Shown here piece after piece: positions 7,599 through 17,555 of a stretch of DNA of 64,000 nucleotides; position 1 is the stretch's first letter; each line of letters starts with the position of its first letter. A model generated the notes under the pieces. It worked only from the letters and a program-made list of their open reading frames with translations, was not told where the DNA came from and did no database searches. Source of the stretch: Abditibacterium sp. (lineage in GTDB: Bacteria; Armatimonadota; Abditibacteriia; Abditibacteriales; Abditibacteriaceae); the NCBI GenBank assembly GCA_030448265.1, contig JAUJNG010000012.1, positions 1 to 64,000 of the forward strand. Reading direction: 5' to 3'. The position numbers and the translations under genes are program-made.

Positions 7599-9434
7599 AT
7601 GAACATCAAATTCACCCGCTTCCTCCCACCCAGCGTCCTTTGCGCCGCTCTCGCGTTGCCCGTTAGCTTCGCCCACGCGCAAGTGGCCGCTCCCGCGCCG
7701 CCAAATGCTCCCAGCAATGCGGCGGGCGGCACCACGGCATTCGCGGCTATCGAAGAGAGAAAAAGCAAAGCGACGGCGCGCGGCTTCGCCATCGAAGCGC
7801 CCGACACGCTTTCCATTCCCGACACCGCTTATCTGATTCCCTCCGGCGCGATTTTCGTTGCGCCCGACGGTCGCGGCAATGGGAAAAGTGCCGCAACGCC
7901 GATGGCTTTGCCCCAAGCCATCGAAGCCGCGCCCGCAGGCGCGACGCTGGTGCTGCGCGGCGGCGATTATCGCGTCGGTTCTCTCAATCTGCAAAAAAAG
8001 CTGACGATTCAGCCCATGCCCAATCAAAAAGCGTGGCTTTTGGGCACCGACGTGGTTTCGGGCTGGAAGCGCGACGGCGCGTTGTGGCGGCATGACGGCT
8101 GGAGCAAAAAGTTTCGTCCTGGCGGTTCGGCTCAGGACGCCGATCCCGATTTTCCTCTTTCCAACCGTTTGGACATGATGTTTTTGAGTGGCCGCGCGCT
8201 GGGACAAGTCGCCTCGCGCGAGGAAGTGCGTTCGGGCCGCTTTTTCCATGACGAGGCGGCGGGCGCGCTCTTTATCGGCGATGATCCGACCGGTAAAATC
8301 GCCGAAGCTGCGGCGCGAGGCACGGGTCTCAACGTCGCGGCCACGGGCGAAGGCGCGATGGTGCGCGGTTTGGGTTTTCGCGGCTACGCCGACCGAGGCA
8401 TGGGCATCAACGGGCGCGGCGTGACCTTGGAAAAAAACGCTTTCGTGTGGAACGCTTTGGACGGCGCGCGGATGTGGGCGCCCGACGGCATCGTGCGCGG
8501 CAACCTTTTCGCGTGCAACGGCAAGTCGGGTTTTGGCACCTGGAAGGCCGACCGCATCCAGTTTGAAGACAACACCTGCTCGTTCAACAACGTCGAAGGC
8601 TTTCGCAAAGCGTGGAGTTCGGCGGGCGTCAAGTTCGGTCACACCGCGCGCATCGCGGCGCGCGGCAACCTTTTGGAAGCCAACAACGCTTTCGGGATGT
8701 GGCTCGATGTGGCGTGCGACGATTCGCTGATGGTGCATAACGTGGCGCGCGACAACGCCGTCAGCGGGCTGTTTTTCGAGATTTCGCGCGGCTGCGTCAT
8801 CGCCTTCAACGTGTCCCAGGGCAATCGGGGCGCGGGCGTTCATATCTCCAACTCGCACGACGCCCTGATTTACAACAACACCCTCGTCAACAACAACTCC
8901 GCCATCATCGTGCAGCAGGGCGGGCGCAAAAACAACGCGGAAAGCCATCTTTCGGAAGGCACCACCATCGCCAACACGCCCCCAGGCGGAACCTTCACCA
9001 CGCGCGGCATCGAAATCAAGAACAACCTCATCGTCCGCACTGCGCCAGGCAAAGGCCCACTGTTGGCCATCAACATGGGCAGCCAGGCGCCCGCACTCCG
9101 TCGTGCGCCGCTTCTGGTGACGGCTCTGGATTCCAACTGGTATCTGCGCGCCGCGCCGTCGGGGGCGCTGCTCACCTGGTCGGACGACGGCCAAAAAGCC
9201 GTCGAATACTCCGATTTGAGCGAGTTCGTGGTAACGACGGGCCTGGAGAAAAACGGCGCGTTTCTCACCGGAGCGAGTTCAATTTTCGCGGACGCCGCAG
9301 GGCGCGATTTTCGCCCCAAAGCTGGCGCTGCGGCGCTGGGACGGCCCGCGATTCTGCCGACTTTGGTCGCCAAAGCTGCGGGCGTGGCGTCAAATATCGG
9401 TTATGTCGGCGCGCTGCCACCTCTTGCAAAATGA
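7599..9434 (+). CDS. Exported parallel beta-helix protein
   Basis: Protein of 611 aa with a Sec signal peptide ending SFAHAQ (cleavage near residue 28). It is a paralogue of the lipoprotein at 2022-3902: both have 'GAIFVAPDG', the motif LRGGDYRVGSL, Asn-rich beta-helix rungs (RGNLF, FEDNTCSFNN, YNNTLVNNN) and the end 'KAAGVASNIGYVGAL'. Unlike its paralogue it has no lipobox Cys. The ATG at 7599 is chosen because the signal peptide starts there; the open frame extends upstream through a palindrome. Likely a polysaccharide-binding or lyase-type beta-helix; catalytic residues cannot be assigned by eye. Confidence 0.85.
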   Translation: MNIKFTRFLPPSVLCAALALPVSFAHAQVAAPAPPNAPSNAAGGTTAFAAIEERKSKATARGFAIEAPDTLSIPDTAYLIPSGAIFVAPDGRGNGKSAATPMALPQAIEAAPAGATLVLRGGDYRVGSLNLQKKLTIQPMPNQKAWLLGTDVVSGWKRDGALWRHDGWSKKFRPGGSAQDADPDFPLSNRLDMMFLSGRALGQVASREEVRSGRFFHDEAAGALFIGDDPTGKIAEAAARGTGLNVAATGEGAMVRGLGFRGYADRGMGINGRGVTLEKNAFVWNALDGARMWAPDGIVRGNLFACNGKSGFGTWKADRIQFEDNTCSFNNVEGFRKAWSSAGVKFGHTARIAARGNLLEANNAFGMWLDVACDDSLMVHNVARDNAVSGLFFEISRGCVIAFNVSQGNRGAGVHISNSHDALIYNNTLVNNNSAIIVQQGGRKNNAESHLSEGTTIANTPPGGTFTTRGIEIKNNLIVRTAPGKGPLLAINMGSQAPALRRAPLLVTALDSNWYLRAAPSGALLTWSDDGQKAVEYSDLSEFVVTTGLEKNGAFLTGASSIFADAAGRDFRPKAGAAALGRPAILPTLVAKAAGVASNIGYVGALPPLAK

Positions 9435-9567
9435 GTCTCTCGCCCTCATCTATTGCCTCGAAACCTCGCTGCCACGCAGCGGGCAGAGCGTGACGCTCAA
9501 AATCGGGTAAAACCTCGACGTAAATCTCGCCCCAGTCTGCGCCTCCGGCACGACGGAAGCCACAACC

Positions 9568-10587
9568 ATGAACCACGACAATCCGACAACCGAATCTCCG
9601 CATCGCACTGACTGGCTGCACGACGCCAAATGGGGCGTTTTCCTCCATTTTCTCTCCGGCCAGGCCAGCGAAACCAAGGCCGATGGCGTGACGGTCGAGA
9701 GTTGGAATCGCCGCGTCGATGAGTTCGATGCAGAAGGGTTAGCCGATCAGCTTGAAAGTGTCGGCGCGGGTTATCTGGGGCTGACCGTCGGGCAAAACTC
9801 CGGTTTCTACTGCTCGCCAAACGCGGCCTACGACCGCATCGTGGGCCACCAGCCGAGTCGCTGCTCGCGGCGCGATTTGATGGCGGATGTCGCCCAGGCG
9901 CTCCAAAAACGCGGCATTCGGTTCATGGCGTATTCGGCTTCCAAGCCGCCTGGCAACGACCCCAAAGCCCGTCTCGCTTTCGGCTTGCCGGAAAAGGCGG
10001 GGGATCAGGCCGAAGCCGAGCTGGGTCGTCTGGCGGAAATGCAAACTGGTTGGGAAGAAGTTCTGCGTGAATGGAGCGAGCGTTGGGGAAAATTGGTGTC
10101 GGCGTGGTGGATCGACGGCGTTTACGCTCCTGACGAAATGTATCGCCATCGCGAAGCGCCTAATTTCGACTCGTTTCGCGCCGCACTGCGGGCGGGCAAT
10201 CCCGACGCGATGGTGGCGTTCAACCCTGGCATTGCGCCCAATCGCCCGCGCATCATCACGATGGCCGGATCGGGCGAGGATTACACGGCGGGCGAGATCG
10301 ACTTTAGCTTTCCGGTGCCAGGAAGATGGTATAACCGCAAACCAGCGTGGCAGGGACGCTTCATCGACGGCGCGCAGTTGCAGATTTTGAGCTTTTTGGG
10401 CGAGTGGTGGGGCCAGGGCGAACCGCGTTTTCCTGATGCTCTGGTGCAGGGCTACACCCAGCTCGTTGGCGCGCACGGCGGCGCCTTCACCTGGGATGTG
10501 CCGATTGGCGAGAGAGGGCTGATTCCCGACGCTTTTGTGGCGCAGCTTGGACAGCTGCGCCCAAAGCCAGTTGAAAAAGCTCCTTGA
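9568..10587 (+). CDS. Alpha-L-fucosidase-like glycosidase (GH29-like)
   Basis: Cytoplasmic protein of 339 aa. The N-terminal DWLHDAKWGVFLHFLSG resembles the WF-DAKFGIFIHWG signature of GH29 fucosidases, and SAWWIDGVYAPDEMY corresponds in position to the nucleophile strand of that family. It is shorter than typical GH29 enzymes and lacks the C-terminal beta-sandwich. No signal peptide. It opens a same-strand run of six genes (to 17137) that includes two sulfatases. A small remnant of a paralogue is at 7325. The exact specificity is uncertain; it may be one of the catalytically untested fucosidase-like families. Confidence 0.65.
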   Translation: MNHDNPTTESPHRTDWLHDAKWGVFLHFLSGQASETKADGVTVESWNRRVDEFDAEGLADQLESVGAGYLGLTVGQNSGFYCSPNAAYDRIVGHQPSRCSRRDLMADVAQALQKRGIRFMAYSASKPPGNDPKARLAFGLPEKAGDQAEAELGRLAEMQTGWEEVLREWSERWGKLVSAWWIDGVYAPDEMYRHREAPNFDSFRAALRAGNPDAMVAFNPGIAPNRPRIITMAGSGEDYTAGEIDFSFPVPGRWYNRKPAWQGRFIDGAQLQILSFLGEWWGQGEPRFPDALVQGYTQLVGAHGGAFTWDVPIGERGLIPDAFVAQLGQLRPKPVEKAP

Positions 10588-10660
10588 AAGTGTTGAGCTG
10601 TCTCGATTGGAAGAGGGCGCAAGCCCCGCCACGACCCCAATTTTTAGCTGCGTGAGTCCT

Positions 10661-12175
10661 ATGAACAAACGTCCCAACATCCTGCTCCTCATGAGCGATC
10701 AGCACAACGCCAAATGCGCCGGTTTCGCCGGTCATGAGGTGGTGAAGACGCCCAACCTCGACGCTCTCGCGGCGCAGGGCGTGCGCTTTTCCTCGGCCTA
10801 CTGCCAGAACCCGATTTGCACGCCGTCGCGGATGTGCCATCTTTCAAGCCAATACGTTCACAATCACGGCTACTATGGGCTGAACGGGCCAATGCCGCAC
10901 CAGTTGCCCTCGATGTTTTCCGAGATGAAGGCGCAGGGCTATCACACCGGCGCCATCGGCAAGATTCATCTGCCCGATCACGACGGTTGGATCAAGCCGC
11001 ACACCGATTTTTTCCACCACTGGCAGGCCGATGAGAAATTGGGCATTCAAAGCTGGCGCGATTGGGTGAAGGGGCACGGCTATGAAACGGTAAAAGATGC
11101 GCTCAACCTCGAAGGCCGCTTCGCCAACGCCTTCGATGGGCGGCCCGATTTTCTGCCCAAAGAACAGAGCGAAGAAGGCTACGCCGCGCTTCTGGCCCAG
11201 CGTTTTCTGCGCGAGCGGCCCGCCGCCGAGCCGTTTTTCCTGTGGTATACGCTGCCCAAGCCGCACTCGGATTACAAACCGGCGCAGGAGTTCTGGGATT
11301 TATATCCCGAAGATGTGCCGCTCCCGCCCAACGCCGATGACAACTGCAAGGGCAAAATCGCTCCGATGCGCCGCACGCTGGAAGGCCAGAAACGGATGCA
11401 GCCGACGCAGCAGCCCTCAACTTACGAAGCGCTGCGCCGCCGCAAACTGCGCGGCTACTACGGCAACATCTCGCACATGGACTGGGCGATGGGGCAGCTT
11501 TTAAGCACCCTCGACGAACTGAATCTGCGCGACGACACGCTCATCGTTTACACCAGCGATCACGGCGATTTCGCCGCCGAACACGGACTGCTGGAAAAAG
11601 CGCCTGGCATTTCGAGCGATGCCATCGGGCGCGTGCCGATGATCTGGAGTTGGCCCCGCCATCTGCCGCAGGGCGAAACGCGCGACCAGTTGGTCGAAAC
11701 CATCGACATCTGGCCCACGATTGCGGCACTATGCGATTTGCCCGCTCTCGAAATGTGGGACGGGCGCGACATTTCGCGCCTGGTGCAAAGCGAGGGGCCT
11801 GAGGTGCGCGAGGCGGCTTTCACCGAAAACGTGTTCCTCAAGTGCATCACGACGCGGGAGTGGCGCCTGACTTTCGTGCCTAACGGCGTGTTCCCCGACG
11901 ATCCCGTTCGCGGCGAACTCTACAACCGCGCCGACGACCCGTGGGAGATGCACAACCTGTTTCACGACCCCGATTATGCCGAAGTCGTGCGCGAACTCAA
12001 AGACGCGCTGCTCTCGTGGCTGATGACTTCGACCCGTCCGGTCAACACCAACGAGGCGACGCCGCACTCTTCGGTCGCGGAGAGAAACGGTCACGGCCCG
12101 CAGCCCGAAGACGGCAAAACCGCGCTCTCGCAACTCTGGACGGCGCTGGAAGAAGGCAAGGGCAACTACATCTGA
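10661..12175 (+). CDS. Cytoplasmic sulfatase, choline-sulfatase-like
   Basis: Sulfatase of 504 aa. NILLLMSDQHN holds the first metal ligands, C53 in CTPSR is the formylglycine site, and YTSDHGDFAAEHGLLEK is the second metal motif. PNLDALAAQGVRFSSAY is the classical linker between them. No signal peptide is seen when the ATG at 10661 is used; the frame opens upstream at 10535 but that part overlaps the end of the preceding gene and is not conserved. It lies 73 bases after the fucosidase-like gene, and a lone arm of the GAGGGCGCAAGCCCC repeat sits between them. Needs an FGE such as that at 22766-23836. Confidence 0.93.
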   Translation: MNKRPNILLLMSDQHNAKCAGFAGHEVVKTPNLDALAAQGVRFSSAYCQNPICTPSRMCHLSSQYVHNHGYYGLNGPMPHQLPSMFSEMKAQGYHTGAIGKIHLPDHDGWIKPHTDFFHHWQADEKLGIQSWRDWVKGHGYETVKDALNLEGRFANAFDGRPDFLPKEQSEEGYAALLAQRFLRERPAAEPFFLWYTLPKPHSDYKPAQEFWDLYPEDVPLPPNADDNCKGKIAPMRRTLEGQKRMQPTQQPSTYEALRRRKLRGYYGNISHMDWAMGQLLSTLDELNLRDDTLIVYTSDHGDFAAEHGLLEKAPGISSDAIGRVPMIWSWPRHLPQGETRDQLVETIDIWPTIAALCDLPALEMWDGRDISRLVQSEGPEVREAAFTENVFLKCITTREWRLTFVPNGVFPDDPVRGELYNRADDPWEMHNLFHDPDYAEVVRELKDALLSWLMTSTRPVNTNEATPHSSVAERNGHGPQPEDGKTALSQLWTALEEGKGNYI

Positions 12176-12363
12176 GCTTGCGGGGCCTTCGGGCCGATGG
12201 CTTTCTAACGAGGGATTTTGAACCACAGAGACACGGAGAAGAAAACAAGGGAGATGGCCAGAAACGGCACGATAGGCAACCCACTGTAATGTCATTGGGC
12301 GTTAGCTCCGCTCCCTAACCCAGGTCGCGTTGGATGGACACTAAAAAGGAGATTCAAGACATC

Positions 12364-13125
12364 ATGTTGACTTCCGAACAAAAACAAGAGATTTACGATC
12401 AGGGCTACACCCTGGTGCGCGAGGCGATTCCGCGCCCCCTGGTTGACCGCGCGCTGCGCGCCATCAACGCCGACCTCGGCTCCTCGGGCCTGCCGCCGGA
12501 GCAGTTGGAGATCATGCGCCGCCAGACCTATTGCTGCGAACTGACGACGCAGCCGGTCATCACCGACCTCTTCAACGCTTCGTCGCTCAAACCTTTGGCC
12601 GAGAACCTCATCGGCGCCGACAACCTGCTGCCCGTTGTTTACCAGCAGATCGCGCTGCGCTTTCCGAGTTTGGAAGAGCCGAAGCCGCCCACGCATCACC
12701 TCGACGGCAAGCCTGGCAAGAACAACGGCGTTGCGGCGGGCACCATCGGCACCTTCACCTCGCTGGTGGGCATTTTCCTGAGCGATTTGCCCGATGAATA
12801 CGCCGGCAACTTCGCCGTCTGGCCCCGCACGCATCGCGCTTATGAGAAGATTTTCCGCGAGCATGGGCCGGAAGTCTTTCTGACCGGCATTCCCAAGTTC
12901 GAGATGCCGCAGCCGGTTCAAATCACGGCGCGCGCGGGCGACGCGGTGATTTGCCATTATCAACTCGCGCACGGCGTTACGCCCAACGCTTCGCCGCACA
13001 TCCGCTACGCCTCGTTCATTCGGCTCAAGCACCGCGACCACGACAGTCACAAGATGGAAGTTCTGAGCGACATCTGGCGCGACTGGCCTGGCATGGCCGA
13101 TGTCGTGATGGCTGAGGCGCGCTGA
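12364..13125 (+). CDS. Phytanoyl-CoA dioxygenase (PhyH) family protein
   Basis: Second PhyH-type oxygenase, 253 aa. The H-x-D pair lies in THHLDGKPGKNNG and the distal His in ICHYQLAHGVTPNAS, followed by RYASFIRLKHRDHDS. The ATG at 12364 is preferred over an in-frame ATG at 12334 because AAAGGAGA (12345-12352) precedes it. It differs clearly from the PhyH at 6550 (WARTHRAYEK-type core, longer N-terminal helix), so the two are not recent duplicates. It sits between two sulfatases on the same strand. Confidence 0.88.
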   Translation: MLTSEQKQEIYDQGYTLVREAIPRPLVDRALRAINADLGSSGLPPEQLEIMRRQTYCCELTTQPVITDLFNASSLKPLAENLIGADNLLPVVYQQIALRFPSLEEPKPPTHHLDGKPGKNNGVAAGTIGTFTSLVGIFLSDLPDEYAGNFAVWPRTHRAYEKIFREHGPEVFLTGIPKFEMPQPVQITARAGDAVICHYQLAHGVTPNASPHIRYASFIRLKHRDHDSHKMEVLSDIWRDWPGMADVVMAEAR

Positions 13126-13150
13126 ACAAGGGGTAAGCGGCTAATTTAAA

Positions 13151-13285
13151 GTTGCTTCCTGCCAGCGACTAAAGTCGCCGCAAAGGAAGGCGAAGTCCGC
13201 CTTCGCGGACTGATGCGGTGCCTCAACCTGCGAAGGCAGGTTTCGCTCCCCTTTGCGGCGACTTTAGTCGCTGGCAGGAAGCAAC
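13151..13285. repeat. Palindromic element, CGACTTTAGTCG/TTCGCCGCAAAG family
   Basis: Arms of about 35 bases (GTTGCTTCCTGCCAGCGACT... and its mirror) enclose the CCTGCCTTCGCAGG hairpin. It ends 11 bases before the next sulfatase start, so any transcript would fold immediately upstream of that start codon. Confidence 0.9.
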
Positions 13286-13296
13286 CTGGGTTATTT

Positions 13297-14724
13297 ATGG
13301 CTAATTCTCTTCCCAACCTGGTGCTGATCATGACCGATCAGCAGCGCGGCGACTGCTTGAGCATCGCGCGCCGCCGTCGAGCCTTGCACACGCCGAACCT
13401 GGATGCGCTGGCCCACGGCGGCGCGCGGTTTTCCAATGCCTTCACCGAATGTCCGATCTGCATTCCCGCCCGCCACACGCTGATGACGGGGATGTCGCCC
13501 GACCGCACCGGCTGCGTGGGATGGTCGCCGCGCCAGCGCATCGCCGATCCGAGCAGCACGCTGCCCGAACTGTTGCGGCAAAGCGGCTATCAAACCGCGA
13601 TGATCGGGCGCGGAATGCATCAATTTCCTGGCTACAAACGCTACGGCTTTGAAATCGTGCGCGACAATCCCACCCGCGATCCTTACTCGCGCATCCGCGA
13701 AGTGCCCGCATTGTCGCGCGCGCCGCAGTTCCAAAACTATCCGCACCTGCGCGGACACGGACTGCATCCCAACGGCGTCACCTCGCGCTCGTGGCCCTTT
13801 GCCGAAGAGTTTCATCAAACCAACATCGCGGTGAACTGGGCGCTGCAATTCCTCGACGACCGCGACCGCGAAGCGCCGTTTTTTCTCTCCGTCGGCTTTG
13901 TCGCGCCGCATCCGCCGCTCTTGCCGCCGTCGTTTTTCTATGATCGCTGCTGGAACCGGCTGCAATCTTACGGGGTGGAAAGTCCATCTGTCGGTCTGTG
14001 GTGCGATGATGCCGGCGACGGCCTGGGGCAGCACATCCAATCGCATCATCAGGTTCTGGAAGGCGCGCGTTTGCATGAGATGCTGGCCGCCTATTACGCG
14101 AGCATCGAACACGTGGACAACCAGCTCTTGCTGCTGTTGGAGCGTTTGAACGCCGAAGGCGAAACCTACGTTCTCTTCACCTCCGATCACGGCGAAATGC
14201 TGGGCGATCACCATTTGTGGCGCAAATCGTCGCCCTATCAGGGCGCGGTTTCGGTTCCCTTTCTCCTCAACGGCCCCCGCATTGAGCCGTCTCAAGTTCT
14301 GGCAGCGCCCGTCGGCTTGCAGGACATTTTGCCGACTTTTTGTGAGTTGGCTCAGGTTGAAGTGCCGTCGCACGTCACCGGACGCAGCGTTTTGCCGCTT
14401 TTGCGCGGCGAAAGCGGGCGCCCCCATCTGCACGGCGAACACGCCAACGCGAACGAAGTGCGCGGCTTCCATTTTCTCACCGACGGAAACTGGAAATACA
14501 TCTGGTTCGTGGACGGCCACGAGCAGCTCTTCGACTTGCAAAGCGATCCCGACGAGATGCTCGACCACGCGCCGGACGCAAAGCACGCCGCGACCTTGAC
14601 AACGTGGCGGGCGCGCTTAATCGAGCAGCTGCGCGACCGGCCCGAAGGCTTTAGCGACGGCCAAACTCTCATCGCCAATCGCCCCTACCGGCCCGCTATG
14701 CCGCACGCGCTCTGCGAACCTTGA
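13297..14724 (+). CDS. Cytoplasmic sulfatase with CxPAR active site
   Basis: Sulfatase of 475 aa. LVLIMTDQQRGD carries the first metal ligands and C55 of CIPAR is the expected formylglycine residue; Ala replaces the usual Ser, which still satisfies the core C-x-P-x-R rule. FTSDHGEMLGDHHLWRK is the second metal motif. The ATG at 13297 is the conserved start; the open frame begins upstream inside a palindrome. No signal peptide. It is separated from the PhyH gene only by that palindrome. Confidence 0.92.
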   Translation: MANSLPNLVLIMTDQQRGDCLSIARRRRALHTPNLDALAHGGARFSNAFTECPICIPARHTLMTGMSPDRTGCVGWSPRQRIADPSSTLPELLRQSGYQTAMIGRGMHQFPGYKRYGFEIVRDNPTRDPYSRIREVPALSRAPQFQNYPHLRGHGLHPNGVTSRSWPFAEEFHQTNIAVNWALQFLDDRDREAPFFLSVGFVAPHPPLLPPSFFYDRCWNRLQSYGVESPSVGLWCDDAGDGLGQHIQSHHQVLEGARLHEMLAAYYASIEHVDNQLLLLLERLNAEGETYVLFTSDHGEMLGDHHLWRKSSPYQGAVSVPFLLNGPRIEPSQVLAAPVGLQDILPTFCELAQVEVPSHVTGRSVLPLLRGESGRPHLHGEHANANEVRGFHFLTDGNWKYIWFVDGHEQLFDLQSDPDEMLDHAPDAKHAATLTTWRARLIEQLRDRPEGFSDGQTLIANRPYRPAMPHALCEP

Positions 14725-14836
14725 TGACAGGCCCGTCCCCAAGCCCATGAAAACAATTATCCGCATCAGCGTGGCACGCTGCTCGGCGACTTCGCGTAAT
14801 GTTCTGTTCCCAATGTAACCGAACCAATGAATCACC

Positions 14837-16093
14837 ATGAAAATCTCCCCCCATTTCCCGCGCTACGAGCAGTTCGACCCCTCGGTGCCGGTGTGGTGCC
14901 TCACGCCCAACCAGGGCCGCTGTCTGCATCGCTTTTTCGATACTTCGCCGCTTTCGCCATCGGGCCGCTTTCTGGCGTGTTTGCGTCTGCCCTTCGAGCA
15001 TCGCCTGCCGCGCGTGGGCGAAAGGGCCGAAGTGGTGATGGTCGATTTGGAACAGGCGAGCGAAAAAGTCGTGGCCCAAACCGCCGGTTGGGAAACTCAA
15101 ATGGGCGCCAACCTCAACTGGGGCGCCTCCGACGACGAACTTTTGTTCAACGACGTGGACGAAGCGACCTGCAAGCCGGTGACGGTCAAACTCAACCCGC
15201 ACAACGGCCACAGCGAGCGCTTTGGACGCGGCATTTATCAGGTGTCGCCCGATGGCAAGTGGGCGCTGTGCGCCTCGCTGGAAAAGATGCGTCGCACCCA
15301 GATCGGATACGGCGTGATGGTGCCCGACGAGCAAGTTCCGGTTCACTGGGAACTGCCCGATGACGACGGGCTGTTTCTGACCTCGCTCGAAACCGGCGAG
15401 TGCCGCCTGCTGGTTTCCTTGCGAGAACTCATCGAAAACCACATTCCAGAACGAGAAAAACCGGCCATCGCCACTCACTGCTACTACGGTTTTCACTCCA
15501 AATGGGCGCCAACGGGAGACCGGATTCTGTTCTCCGTGCGCGGTGTGGCGCATCCCTGGGCGCTGCACTTCAACACCAACGGCGGCCCGATGCACTTCTA
15601 TGTCTTCACCATGAAGCCCGACGGAAGCGAAATCGCCTGCGCCACCGACGCCACTTTTTGGACGCGATCCGGTCACCACATCAATTTCTCGCCCGACGGC
15701 CAATCCCTCACCATGAACAACGCCTTCGATTCCGATCATCTGCGCCTGGTGCGCTGCGATGTCGATGGCCGCAACAAGCGTCTGATGCTCCCTGAAACGC
15801 TGGGTTCGGGCCATCCCACGCTGCATCTCAACGGGCGCTACCTGCTCACCGACTGCTACCAGGGCGAGCCGATGACGGCTGGCGACGGCACCGTTCCCCT
15901 GCGCTGGATCGACCTCGAAAGCGGCGAAGAAGAACACATCGTTCGCATCAACACCGCGCACAACAGCGGTGTGAGCGCGCTTCGCATCGACCCGCATCCG
16001 GCGTGGGATCGCTCCTGGAACTATGTCGCCTTCAACGCCGCGCCCGACGGCACGCGCCGCGTTTTTCTGGCGGATTTGTCGTCGCGGTTATGA
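14837..16093 (+). CDS. Oligogalacturonate-lyase-like beta-propeller protein
   Basis: Protein of 418 aa without signal peptide, built of WD40/TolB-like propeller blades: SPSGRFLACLR, SPDGKWALCASL, KWAPTGDRILFSVRG, SPDGQSLTMNN and HPAWDRSWNYVAFNAAPDG. Length, cytoplasmic location and blade pattern resemble PL22 oligogalacturonate lyases, which split short pectin fragments inside the cell; three His-containing motifs (ATHCYYGFHSKW, RSGHHINFS, HNSGVSALR) could be the metal site of that family. PL22 membership is an inference. Its stop codon overlaps the next start as ATGA (16090-16093). Confidence 0.65.
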   Translation: MKISPHFPRYEQFDPSVPVWCLTPNQGRCLHRFFDTSPLSPSGRFLACLRLPFEHRLPRVGERAEVVMVDLEQASEKVVAQTAGWETQMGANLNWGASDDELLFNDVDEATCKPVTVKLNPHNGHSERFGRGIYQVSPDGKWALCASLEKMRRTQIGYGVMVPDEQVPVHWELPDDDGLFLTSLETGECRLLVSLRELIENHIPEREKPAIATHCYYGFHSKWAPTGDRILFSVRGVAHPWALHFNTNGGPMHFYVFTMKPDGSEIACATDATFWTRSGHHINFSPDGQSLTMNNAFDSDHLRLVRCDVDGRNKRLMLPETLGSGHPTLHLNGRYLLTDCYQGEPMTAGDGTVPLRWIDLESGEEEHIVRINTAHNSGVSALRIDPHPAWDRSWNYVAFNAAPDGTRRVFLADLSSRL

Positions 16094-17137
16094 ACGCATC
16101 GCGCTTTTTCACCCTTTCCGATGCCGGCGGACGATGGCGCTTCGTGACGCCCGACAGCGCGCCGTTTTTGTCCCTCGGCCTCAATCATCTCGATGCCGCT
16201 ACGCTGCGCTACCTCGATAGCGGCGCGGCGTGGCGCGACAAATACGGCGCGCAGATGCGGCGCTGGATCGCCGAAGGCGTGGTTCCCGACCTGCAAAGCT
16301 GGAATTTCAACACCATCGGCTGGACGGCGGAAGTCGTGGTCAAAGGCGAGATGATGACGCGCCATTCGCCCGCCTGGACGCCCACTGCGCCATGCGGAGA
16401 TGCCGTTTTGCTTTCTGCTGCCCTTTGCCGAAGTGCATCAATGGGAAGTCGAAACCCGCCGCCCCGACGTTTGGAGCCGCGAATGGGCGCAGTGGTGCGA
16501 TTACGTCGCGCGCCAATACTGCGCCGATTTACAGGACGAACCGAATCTCATCGGCTACTTTTTCTCGGATTGCCCCAACTGGATTCACCCCTCGACCAGC
16601 CCCGCACGCATGGGGCCGTGGTTCGACCCGCAACTGCTCGAAAGCGAGGCGGGAAAGCGCCAGTTCGCCGCGTCGGTCGAGATTTACTATCGCACCATCG
16701 TCGAATCCATCCGCCGCTACGACTCCAACCATCTCATTCTGGGCGACCGCTTGGAAGCCAAAGCGCCCCTGCCCGATGCGGTCATCGAAAGCGCCGCGCG
16801 CTGGTGCGACGTTTTGAGCTTTCAGTTTTTCGCGCCGGTGGAACAAATCATCCCGCTCTTCGACGCGTGGCACGCCCAGACCGCAAAGCCGATTCTGCTC
16901 GCCGATGCGCCCGTGCCGCGTCGCGGGGAGGCGCCGGAAGAAGAACAGGGCCGGCTCTACGGCGAAATGATGGAGAAACTCTGTGAACTGCCTTATTTCG
17001 TGGGCTGGCACCTGTGCGGCGCCTATCTGGAAAACCAGGTGCGCGGCTACGGTCTCAAAACCCGTCGCGACGAGCCGCGACAGGCCTTAGTGGAAGCGAT
17101 TGCAAGCGCCAATGCGCGGGCACTTGCGCGGGGATAA
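16090..17137 (+). CDS. Agarase-like glycoside hydrolase (frameshifted)
   Basis: Starts at ATG 16090, overlapping the previous stop (ATGA), so translation is probably coupled. The first frame (16090 to about 16390) reads RFVTPDSAPFLSLGLNHLD, typical of clan GH-A agarase-like proteins. From about 16385 the homologous reading continues in the +1 frame (FCFLLPFAEVHQWEVE ... NLIGYFFSDCPNW ... PYFVGWHLCGAYLENQ) to 17137. One indel in the CCCACTGCGCCATGCGG stretch explains this. Joined, it would be about 349 aa with YFFSD and ILLADAP as likely catalytic strands. Whether the indel is real or a sequencing error cannot be decided here. Confidence 0.7.
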
Positions 17138-17329
17138 AACTGGCACGCGAACCTTACCGAAACCCGCCGCTTTGCGCGACGTGATCCGCTCAGTCAGATC
17201 GTAAATCTGGTGTTCCGCCACCCTGAATTTTCCTGGCCGCACGCGCACCGTATCGGCCCAGCCAATGAACGGCACGCAGAATTCGGAAGACAGGAGCGGT
17301 TGGAAGTGCCAACTGAGCGGGCCGCGCAT
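17087..17329 (-). CDS. Possible small ORF downstream of the excisionase gene
   Basis: An 80-aa frame reading CVPFIGWADTVRVRPGKF and HQIYDLTERITSRKAA has a balanced amino-acid composition, unlike the Arg/Ala-rich shadows elsewhere, and lies in a gene-free gap. Its C-terminus overlaps the end of the glycosidase gene on the other strand. I recognise no family. Could be a remnant of the mobile element that carries the recombinase. Confidence 0.2.
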   Translation of the reverse strand: MRGPLSWHFQPLLSSEFCVPFIGWADTVRVRPGKFRVAEHQIYDLTERITSRKAAGFGKVRVPVLSPRKCPRIGACNRFH

Positions 17330-17354
17330 GGATTGGCGCCTCTTTCCGAAGGCT

Positions 17355-17546
17355 CTAAAATGGCCCCACGCCCTTGCAACGCGCCAGAAACGCTTCGACA
17401 TCGGGGGCGCGAAAACGCATGGCGCGCCCGATGGAATAATAGGGCAGTTCGCCGCGCCGCGCCATGCGATAAATCGTCGCCGTCGTCACGCGCCGCCGCG
17501 CCGCCAGCTCCGGCGCCGTCCAAAATTCGGGTTCTTTGGCCATCAT
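17355..17546 (-). CDS. Excisionase-like HTH DNA-binding protein
   Basis: Small protein of 63 aa with the MerR/excisionase-type winged helix: FWTAPELAARRRVTTATIY, then MARRGELPYYSIGRAMRF and 'DVEAFLARC'. That is the SinI/Xis-like HTH_17 layout (helix-turn-helix, then a basic wing). The ATG at 17546 follows AAGGA at good spacing; the longer open frame runs back through a palindrome. It lies next to a tyrosine recombinase on the same strand, fitting a recombination directionality factor, although such proteins are also found as stand-alone regulators. Confidence 0.75.
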   Translation of the reverse strand: MMAKEPEFWTAPELAARRRVTTATIYRMARRGELPYYSIGRAMRFRAPDVEAFLARCKGVGPF

Positions 17547-17555
17547 CGTATCCTT